A stretch of DNA of 64,000 nt from Oreohelix idahoensis (lineage: Eukaryota > Mollusca > Gastropoda > Stylommatophora > Oreohelicidae). The stretch covers positions 434,001 through 498,000 of the forward strand of contig JAMPIV010004263.1 in NCBI GenBank assembly GCA_024509875.1. The letters run 5' to 3'. Positions 56,349-64,000 of the stretch are shown here, piece after piece. Each line of letters opens with the position of its first letter. The stretch's first letter is position 1. A model generated the notes under the pieces. That model had not been told where the DNA came from. It saw only the letters and a program-made list of their open reading frames with translations, and made no database searches. Made by a program: the position numbers and the translations under genes.

Positions 56349-56422
56349 GTGACGGAAAACTTTCGAAGGATGAATTCATCTCGGGTCTCAGCCAATATCG
56401 ACAACACAGCCAACTCTTCTGA
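56349..56422 (+). CDS. Neuropeptide prohormone, terminal coding exon completing the EF-hand
   Basis: Joined to 49813 (phase 1), this exon gives SDGKLSKDEFISGLSQYRQH and four more residues, then TGA at 56420-56422. The junction completes the loop DADSDGKLSKDE, with acidic or polar ligands at positions 1, 3, 5, 9 and 12 and Gly at 6, exactly as in canonical calcium-binding EF-hands, followed by the F helix. Neither exon encodes the loop alone, which strongly supports the splice. The role of a calcium-binding segment in this prohormone is unknown. It might bind calcium in secretory granules or be released as a separate C-terminal peptide. Confidence 0.85.
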
Positions 56423-56461
56423 CATGACATGTGGATATAATGCCATATAATATTTCTAAAT

Positions 56462-56695
56462 TTTTGTATAACTTTTTTGTTTTATTTACAAATTTTTTAA
56501 AACGCTAATTTCTTAAAAGAAATTTACGTCAAAGTAAAACTTTTTTGTTTCATTTGCCAATGTTGTTAAAACGCTAAGTTCGTAAAAAAAAAAAATAATA
56601 ATAGCTACATCAAAGTATAACTTTTTATGTTTTATTTGTTAACCTTTTTAACACGCTAAGTTCGTTAAAAAAAATTGACATTAAAGTAATTTGAA
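56462..56695. repeat. Three ~75-bp tandem copies after the stop codon
   Basis: Units begin TATAACTTTTTTGTTTTATTT and contain AAAACGCTAAGTTCGT, starting near 56464, 56538 and 56617. Probably within the 3' UTR or just beyond; no canonical AATAAA seen nearby. Confidence 0.8.
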
Positions 56696-56699
56696 TGAT

Positions 56700-56820
56700 T
56701 CTAGTAAATGATTGTCGAGTTCTGAATACTGAAGTTAGATATACGTCGAATTATGAATACAAAAATTAGATACACGTGGAAGTATGGATACAAAAGTTAG
56801 ATTCGTGTGGAATTTTGAAT
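56700..56820. repeat. Minisatellite H, left block
   Basis: About four units of GAATTATGAATACAAAAGTT plus AGATACACGTG. Confidence 0.85.
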
Positions 56821-56824
56821 ATAC

Positions 56825-57450
56825 TAGCAGTAACCCGTCAAACTTAACGGTTTTTAATTATAGTGTGCAGTTTCCGTTCCCGGATGAGCAGATAGAAGTA
56901 CATTCTTAGAGTGTGTTTGGTTTCTTTCCATTATACAGTGTAATCAAACTGTCCATGAACACTGTCATTTGAACGTTTTTCTTTGTTGATTGTAACTATT
57001 TTTGGGAGAGTATATATAATGGAAACAATACAATTTTTCAACACGGTTGCATTCCTCAGCTGTGACCAACGTACACACGGCGAGAATTATGTTATTTTAG
57101 ATTCAATTTAAAAGTTCTTTGACGACAACATTTCTTATGAAAGTGCGTGGATTGTTTTCAAAGAGTGTTCCCTGATAATAAGTGGTTTTAACAAAAACTT
57201 TCAAGTTTTCATGATTTGCACATCGGGAGAGGGCTCATGCACATCGATTTTTACGCAATTTGTCGAGCGCTACTAATTTCGTGAAAGAATAAACAAACAA
57301 AAAATAAATAAAACCAAAGTTTTATATAACACCCACGCCGCGCAAGTTGCATGCCGTGCGTTGCGCACTTTTCTTTTTTTTTCTGGCGCGAGTTACTATT
57401 TTGAGTGTGACCGACCGACGTAACATACATCGGTAATTATGTCAGTTGGG
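56825..57450. other. Insertion within minisatellite H
   Basis: About 620 bases with no repeat units separate two blocks of the array. It starts TAGCAGTAACCCGTCAAAC. No terminal repeats or frame were recognised, so I cannot name the element. Confidence 0.5.
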
Positions 57451-58335
57451 AAAAGTTAGATTCACGTGGAATTATGAATATAAAAGTTAGATTCACGTGG
57501 AATTATGAATATAAAAGTTAGATTCACGTGGAATTATGAAAATAAAAGTTATATTCATCTGGAATTATGAATACAAAAGTTAGATTCACGTGGAATTATG
57601 AATACAAAAGTTAGATTCACGTGGAATTATGAATTTAAAAGTTTGACGCGTGGGATTAAGAATAGAAAAATTAGATACACATGAAATTATGAATACAAAA
57701 GTTAAATATACGTGGAATTATGAAAACAAAAGTTAGATATACGTGGAATTATGAAAACAAAAGTTAGATATACGTGGAATTATGAAAACAAATGTTAGAT
57801 ATACGTGGAATTATGAAAACAAAAGTTAGATATACGTGGAGTTATGAAAACAAATGTTAGATATACGTGCAATTATGAAAACAAAAGTTAGATACATGGA
57901 CAAGCTCTACTGAGATTCAAATAGCCTCAAACTAACTACTGCTTTCTTTGAAAACATTCAAGTAGATGTCTGAGAGTGTACGAAGAAGAAGAAGAAGAAG
58001 AAGAAGAAGATACACATGGAATTATGAATACAAAAATTAGATACTCATTAAAATTATAAATACAAAAGTTACATACACTTGGGATTATGAAAACAAAAGT
58101 TAGATACACGTGAAATTCTGAATGTAAAAGTTAGATACACGTGAAATTATAAATTTAAAAAAATAGATACACATGGAGTTACGAATACAAAAGATAGATA
58201 TACCGTGGAATTATGAATACAAAAGTTAGATACACGTAGAATTATGAATACAAAAGTTAGATACACGTGGAATTCTGAATCAAAAGTTGGATACACGTGG
58301 AATTCTGAATACAAAAGTTAGATACACGAATTGGT
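57451..58335. repeat. Minisatellite H, right block
   Basis: About 26 units of ~31 bp, GAATTATGAATACAAAAGTTAG plus ATACACGTG, with local homogenised variants (ATTATGAAAACAAAAGTTAG at 57715-57890). Interrupted at 57895-58010 by a short insert ending in (GAA)8. Confidence 0.95.
57985..58010. repeat. (GAA)n microsatellite
   Basis: Eight GAA units at the end of a ~115-bp insert in minisatellite H. Confidence 0.9.
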
Positions 58336-58584
58336 AATTACCGGTTTATCTTATTGTATCCAATAAAGAAAGAAGAAAAGATATTTAAGAGAAAACTGTG
58401 CAAGCGGGCAAAGTTAGTAATCTGTAGACTGGGGTTCCCAACCTGTGATACGCGTATCTCTAGGGAAGGGGTCGGCAACCAGTCATTCCCGATATACTGT
58501 AAAATCACAGTCAATGATTTGGTAGATCTGTATGTGACTGAGCGGGAAAAAAACACTTTTTAAATTTCGGTCTAGACCTCTTCC

Positions 58585-58920
58585 GGCGTCTGTGGCCTAA
58601 TGCATATGAACGCAGTTTCATAATCCAGATATACCAGGTTCGAAACCTGCTGCAGGCGGTTTGGTAGCAGATCGCTTTGTGTGGATTTTTAAAAATGGTA
58701 TAAGCTCGGCACCGTTCAGAAAGCAATGGCAAACTACTGAATGAAAAAATTGCCTAGAAAAATCACAAACAGCCAATAAAAGCTGGGGTTGATTGCCACG
58801 TCCTGTAAAGGATAAGCAACTAACTAACCTCTCCAGCCAGCATTTTAAAATAGCAGTGTCACCGGGATCAACGGTTCTGTTTTCCGCATTCCCAGTGAAG
58901 ACTCCCAAGCTGGCTACTAA
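58585..58920 (+). mobile_element. tRNA-derived SINE candidate
   Basis: GGCGTCTGTGGCCTAATGCA carries an A-box-like core and ACCAGGTTCGAAACCTGCT a perfect-looking B box, followed by a long non-tRNA body (AAAGCAATGGCAAACTACTG). Single copy in the window. Confidence 0.65.
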
Positions 58921-59021
58921 AATATATTTTTAGTAAACTGCATGAGATAGGAACTTGATCTTTTCTTTTTATAGCTCATCATCCCTCCTCCTCCCCCCCC
59001 CCTAAAACCACACGCACACAC

Positions 59022-59121
<100 letters not shown>

Positions 59122-59189
59122 GGTAGATCTTTAGTCGGATCAGTGTTACTAAAGTAGATCACAGATGATCCTGGGTTGCCGAGCCCTAC

Positions 59190-59311
59190 TCTAGGGCAGC
59201 CTTTCTCAAACTTTTTATCCTGGTGGAACCCATGAAATAATGTTCAGGCCACAAGGAACCCCTGCATAAACATTATTAAATCTAGAGCTCACAGTACCTT
59301 AGCGTACATAT
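59190..59311. other. Possible hAT-type end
   Basis: CAGCCTTTCTCAAACTTTTT resembles terminal repeats of hAT elements, and GTGGAACCCATGAAATAATG follows. No matching second end identified. Confidence 0.3.
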
Positions 59312-59325
59312 AATAATCTAATAAA

Positions 59326-59805
59326 TAGGATCCAACACGAAAATAAGAATCTTCAACTCAAATGTGAAGTCAGTCCTATTGTATGGCTCTGAGACATGGA
59401 GAACAACAAAGACAACAACCAAAAAGCTACAGACTTTTATAAATGGGTGCTTGCGTAGAATAGAGGGATTAAAATGTTATGACAAGGTTACCAACGTGGA
59501 ACTGAGGACAAGAACTAGACAAGTGCCAGTGGAACAAGAGATGAGAAGAAGACGATGGCGATGGATAGGACACACATTGAGGATACCTGTTGATAGCATT
59601 ACAAGGCAGTCCTTGTTCTGGAACCCCCAGGGTAAGAGAAGCAGAGGTACACCAAGAAGCACATGGAGAAGAGAGCTGGAAACAGAGGTGAAAATGATGA
59701 AGAGAACGTGGAAAGAACTTGAGATGATGGCACGTGACAAGAGGACTTGGCATATGTTTGTTGAAGGCCTATGCTCCTTTGGGAGTGAAGGGTTATGAAT
59801 GAATG
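59326..59805 (+). mobile_element. 5'-truncated LINE family A with 14-bp target duplication
   Basis: Flanked by AATAATCTAATAAA at 59312-59325 and 59806-59819. The insert ends in a GAAT repeat, the family's 3' tail. This is the best-preserved family A copy in the window. Confidence 0.92.
59364..59798 (+). CDS. LINE reverse transcriptase C-terminal fragment (family A)
   Basis: 144 residues without frameshift: SVLLYGSETWRTTKTTTKKL, INGCLRRIEGLKCYDKVTNV, RRWRWIGHTLRIPVDSITRQ, LFWNPQGKRSRGTPRSTWRR and a tail ending CSFGSEGL. It holds only the thumb and post-RT region, so it is inert. The open frame reaches upstream of the Met, which is therefore not a true start. Confidence 0.88.
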   Translation: MKSVLLYGSETWRTTKTTTKKLQTFINGCLRRIEGLKCYDKVTNVELRTRTRQVPVEQEMRRRRWRWIGHTLRIPVDSITRQSLFWNPQGKRSRGTPRSTWRRELETEVKMMKRTWKELEMMARDKRTWHMFVEGLCSFGSEGL

Positions 59806-59929
59806 AATAATCTAATAAAAGTTGTCAATCCTCTTTTGAGTAGAGAATGATTTTTTTGTGTGGATTTTGGCCAGCTTAATGGTCCACTCTTTTTGTGTGG
59901 TTCCTCTTCCCCACAAAGGATATCAAATC

Positions 59930-60058
59930 TAATGAAAGCCAGTAGTGACAGTAGGATAGCTGAGGATAGAGAGCAGTGGAGGACCCTGTCTGCTGATGCT
60001 TCCACCATGGCACCCCTACGACCCATGACGGGTTACGGGTTGAGATGATGATGATGAG
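59930..60058 (+). pseudogene. LINE family C 3' end with (GAT)n tail
   Basis: Encodes DREQWRTLSADASTMAPLRP in one frame, nearly identical to 3800-3890, and ends GATGATGATGATGAG. Confidence 0.8.
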
Positions 60059-60170
60059 TGACAGTAGAAAAAACGTCTGTTTTTCCTTTTTTTAAATTTC
60101 CTACTTGATTTTTTTTTTTTTTTTTTTTACTTATCCAAATAGGCCTAAAAGTTTTATCACAAATTTCTAC

Positions 60171-60669
60171 TCCACAAGATGCTAATGAAATATAATATGT
60201 GCAAGAGTGGACACGGTCATATTGCGCACTGCTATGCGGGGCTGCTTGGTCAGTAACCACCTCAGCAAACGCTTTTTTTATTTTTGTTTTCAATCACCAT
60301 CTCCCATGTAACCCCTATGCTTGTCATGGGGGTACAGGGAATATTTGGCAGATAGCTACATTTGATTTACATATTTTTTTTGTGATTTTTTTCCCAATCT
60401 AATCCAAGCAAGAAACAAACAGAAGGCTGAATAAAATATACCGTGTTATTTTTTTTTCTTAAAAACAATACTACTAATAAAACTGTCGGTGGCCAAGAAA
60501 CTAAATCAAGGACTTCACTAATTTATTTGACTGTGTTCTGACAAACTAAACCACAAGATGCTAATAATGAAATAATAATCGGCAAGTCGATTACTCCCTA
60601 ACCGATTATGCAAGAGTAGTGGACACGGTCATTTATTGCGCACTGCTGGATGCGAGGGGCTGCTTGAGG
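60171..60669. repeat. Imperfect duplication in the Tigger left flank
   Basis: CCACAAGATGCTAAT...GTGGACACGGTCATATTGCG...GGGGCTGCTTG at 60171-60250 recurs at 60551-60668 with small differences. Unrecognised sequence lies between. Confidence 0.7.
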
Positions 60670-62896
60670 TACAGTAGAACTCCATTTACCACCTGGGACC
60701 GAGCAGATAATCAAATGTTCGGATAATTGGATTACTAATGTATCGATACATGTACACATATTTCCGCTCACAAGGAAAATACACTATAAAACATATTTAC
60801 TTGTACTGTAATAATAATACCCACACTGTATTAGATCACTGTATCACCAAAATCTTTTATTACACTGCAGTGCATGTACTACTTGTATTAATTATTTTTG
60901 TTAAGAAAGAGAAATGTTTTCAAAATAACATTACAAACGATTCAAAACCAGGCGCAACTTACGTATATATGTACTTGCACAGATGTAGCCCACTATTTAA
61001 AATAATGAGGAATCCTCTTTTGCACCAAACTGGATAGTCTCGTTTTGGCTGCTAAGTCCCGCATTCTCTCAACAGCAGAAGTTCCGTAGGAACCCCTTGC
61101 TCGTACCAAGCCACCGCAATGCCTGGCCTCTAGGACTTGGTACGTTTTGGATGTACATCATGTACTTCTGGGGGTCTTCATCATCGGTCACTACATGTAT
61201 TTGGTTTTCTTTTGCACAAAAGACATTTCTTCGTCATTCAAAAAGAAAACCTACATTTATCTTCTAGCCACATTGTGCATCATCTTTGTCACAGTCCGAA
61301 AATCCGGGCTAGCTTGAAACAGTTAGTGAAAAAAATGTGTTTCATTTCCTCCTTTTTTCCCAAGCAATCTACTCCAAGCCTTGTTGAGAGACAGGGTGGT
61401 CCAAGCATCAGACATATAGCAGCCTTTGAGATTAAGCTTTTTGGAAAACGCCACCACACTTTCAATCTTCAGCCAACAATAAACGACGCAGGACTTCCTT
61501 CTTGTACATCTTTTTAAGCTTTGCTATAACACCCTGATCCATTGGTTGAATCAGTGCTGTTACATTGGGAGGCAGAAAAATTACTTTAAAATTTGCATCA
61601 ACTGCATTCAATGTATCCCTCTCTGGATGAGATGGTGCATTGTCCAGTAGAAGAATTACTTTTCCAGTTTTCTTTTCTTGTTCTCCCAACCTCTTCACAT
61701 TTGGGATGAACTGATTTGTATACCAATCAAGAAATATTTCACTATTCATCCAAGCACTCTTCTGTGCTTTGTAACACAATGGGAGTGTCACATTCTTTAA
61801 ACAACGTGGTTTTTTTTTTTCATTTAAAAACATCGCGGCAAGGCTACCATCACTGGCAACGTGGTTTTTTGGCTTTGCCGATCATTAGCACCGGTAAACG
61901 GCTTTATGGCATTCGCGGCTACCAAAATTGTTACTCTCTCTTTGCACTTTTTAAACCCAGGGGCAGCTGCTTCGCGCTGAGATGCAAGTGAAAGGCAATG
62001 ATTTCCAATAAGCCAGTCTCATCGGCATTATACACATCATCGAGTGAATAACCTTCTTCTTCCAAAAAAGCCAAGAATGTTTCTTTAAAATTTTTAGCGG
62101 CAGTTGCATCGCTAGATAAAGATTCCCCTTGAATCTCCAATTCTCGTATGCCATGACGAGATTTAAAGTTTCTTAACCATTCCTGGCTAGCCTTAAAGTC
62201 AGGAGGACCGTCAAGTTGATTGTTGAACTGAAGTGCCTTTTCACACAACAGAGAACCAGAGATAGGTTCCCCTTTGCTTCTTCTTTGCACAAACCATATA
62301 TACAAAGCCTCTTCCAATTTCACATCTTTCGCATTTCTCATGGTTTTACGTTTCTTCGACCCATTTTCACTATCAAATTTCGATGCAAAACTCATAATTT
62401 TATCCTTGTTACTTTAATGTCAGAGACGGTAGCTTTCCCAACATTGAAAATCCTCGCAAGTGAAGACACAGTTTCACCTTGTCCTAGTCTCTTGATAAAT
62501 TCTGTTTTCGTTTCAATTGACAAAACATTGCGGTTCCTTTTATATGCTTTAGGCCTACTGGAAGATGCCATATCGCACAGAGAAATACTTGTACGCCAAA
62601 ATTATTCTGCTGTAGTAGCAGACACAATTATTTTAAGTTGAACTGTCTGTTTAGCCAGTGTTCTACCTAGAACGCACACGTACACTGCTAACTGACTTCC
62701 TGTACGTAAGCGACCGACCATTAGCCATCCCATTCTCTACAAATTGTTCGCACACATTTGAAGTTTGCCGCATCAAAAGATTCAGAATTTTAGTCTAACG
62801 TGACTGTGGCATCTGATTTTTTTTTTTTCTGGAAAAAGTGTTCGGATAATTGGATGTTCGGATAATTGGGGTTCGGATAAATGGAGTTCTACTGTA
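60670..62896 (-). mobile_element. Tigger/pogo DNA transposon (Tc1/mariner superfamily)
   Basis: Ends CAGTAGAACTCCATTTA (from 60672) and TAAATGGAGTTCTACTG (to 62894) are perfect inverted repeats over 17 bases, with a TA target duplication at 60670-60671 and 62895-62896. Subterminal GTTCGGATAATTGGAT motifs repeat at both ends. The interior encodes a pogo-like transposase on the minus strand with frameshifts. The right flank continues as LINE family E. Confidence 0.93.
61130..62571 (-). pseudogene. Tigger/pogo transposase, frameshifted
   Basis: Minus strand from 62571: MASSSRPKAYKRNRNVLSIE and SLARIFNVGKATVSDIK form the pipsqueak-type HTH. A frameshift near 62418 leads into 61931-62395, with a CENP-B-type HTH (EEALYIWFVQRRSKGEPISG; WLRNFKSRHGI) and the first catalytic-type Asp in YNADETGL. 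Another shift near 62010 and more around 61980-61850 precede 61462-61833, which has ILLLDNAPSHP (second Asp) and FLPPNVTALIQPMDQGVI, the typical DDE_1 end. The C-terminal part continues with stops to about 61130. At least three frameshifts; inactive. Confidence 0.9.
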
Positions 62897-63225
62897 TCTG
62901 AGAAAGGTGGCTGAAGTAACAAGAAGAGGCATGACCTAAGAACCCAACCCCTGCAGACCCGAATAGAACAGTTCTAACTAAGATGGTTTGGTCATGTCTG
63001 CAGAATGGGAGAAGATCGGCGCATTTATGGGAGGCTAAGAACCAGGGATCCAGATCTCCAGGACTACCCAGAGTCCGCTGGGAGGACAACATTAGACAAT
63101 CTTTGAAGGACCAAGGACTAGAATGGAACCAGGCCAGGAGGAAGACAGCCGATAGGACAGTATGGCGCTCTCTCTTACAAACCTCTACACCTCACGGTAG
63201 ACGAGGAACGAGTAAGTAAGTAAGT
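62895..63225 (+). pseudogene. LINE family E 3' end
   Basis: Reads RWFGHVCRMGEDRR and, in another frame, RVRWEDNIRQSLKDQGLEWN then DRTVWRSLLQTSTPHGRRGT, ending in a GTAA/AGTA repeat. Matches 32752-33140 on the other strand. The Tigger element may have inserted at its left edge, since TATCTGAG continues the family consensus. Confidence 0.85.
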
Positions 63226-64000
63226 TTATTATTTTTTTTTTTGTGTGTATATTATGCTAATCTTTATAAATTATTTCGTGTTCTTTTGAATAGGTGGTAC
63301 GGGAAGGCTCACTGAAAGCCAAAAGGGGTATGAGAGCTGAAAAAAGCTTGAGAACCCTGTAGACAAACTAGTACACCCTGGTATACACATACCAATAGAT
63401 AGATACGCACATCTCCATAGACACATACACATATAAACAAGTCCAAAGATACCCACGGACACACTAATATAAGCATTACATAAGAAGAAATATGTATACA
63501 CATTAACACTAACAAGCCCACATATACACATGTAACACAGCCACGTGTTGCATGGTGATTTGGGTTTTGTCAAAGGACAAAGATGAATGTGGGATGAAAT
63601 CTCCCTAGGTCCCCTATGGTAATGGCTCGTAAGTATGAAGGCCTACTTAGGACACAAAGCGTGAATGAAAGAAGGTGAATCCTCACTGAAAAACAAAGTT
63701 TAAAAGACATTCTGATCTCCAGAGACAGCTTCACTCTGGGATCCTGAAAGATACTAGAGCCCCCACTCCCGGTTTAGCCGGAAGAAAACAATGATACACT
63801 TAAACACTCACAGCACAAAAGATATACACAAGTGATAACTAAGATGTATATTGATTTAACTATTTGAATATCAAAATTAAAAACAAATATGGTGTAAGAT
63901 GATGTAATCAACAAACATTTAAAAAATGATATGCACTGAATTAATTAACAACGTATTGTTATTGTTATTTTTAACAGAATAACATCACTGCACTCCGCGC
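63226..64000. other. Stretch without a recognisable gene
   Basis: T-rich start, then ACACA/ATAC-rich sequence. Frames are without motifs. Confidence 0.5.

Overview
The window reads as non-coding, transposon-rich nuclear DNA of a gastropod mollusc, probably a heterobranch snail or slug. It is AT-rich and full of microsatellites, with many decayed LINE 3' ends, tRNA-derived SINEs and two LTR retrotransposons. It holds a single recognisable host gene, a neuropeptide prohormone with molluscan-looking amidated YPRI/YPRV peptides. The taxonomic call is inference from that gene and the repeat mix. I see no bacterial operons, CRISPR arrays, rRNA genes or functional tRNA genes.

Regions 1-21.5 kb: scattered 3' remnants of at least four non-LTR retrotransposon families, an RNase H remnant, tRNA-type SINEs, a solo LTR (9615-11650) and microsatellites. 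One LINE fragment (15348-15708) lies between two ~157-bp direct repeats. Two minisatellites (about 19.5-21.3 kb) follow. Region 21.57-31.20 kb: a minus-strand Ty3/gypsy-type element with equal 886-bp LTRs, a CGAAA target duplication, a SCAN-like gag with retropepsin, and RT-RNase H. It interrupts an older LINE. Region 31.2-38.8 kb: LINE fragments and a 2-kb minisatellite interrupted by a ~680-bp inverted-repeat element at TTAA. Region 38.80-48.25 kb: a second minus-strand element with ~2.4-kb LTRs and an ATGAT duplication. Its integrase C-terminal region lies upstream of the reverse transcriptase (the Gmr1-like order). It lacks protease, the integrase core, the RT active-site box and RNase H. 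One LTR is split by a later LINE insertion.

Region 49.3-56.4 kb is the main interest. Exon 49344-49813 encodes a signal peptide, three 14-residue peptides ending YPRI or YPRV before Gly and a dibasic site, and the first half of an EF-hand loop. A second exon at 56349-56422 restores the frame and completes a textbook 12-residue EF-hand loop (DADSDGKLSKDE) plus the C-terminus. The 6.5-kb intron between them is built largely from successive minisatellites. The first array repeats the exon end together with its 5' splice site (GCTGATA|GTAAGT), giving at least seven further donor-like copies. The last array runs up to the 3' splice-site region.

Regions 56.4-64 kb: repeats downstream of the gene, a LINE 3' end with a 14-bp target duplication, and a Tigger/pogo DNA transposon with terminal inverted repeats, a TA duplication and a frameshifted transposase. 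Nothing here suggests that the transposon genes cooperate with the neuropeptide gene; the connection is physical, through insertion and repeat expansion.
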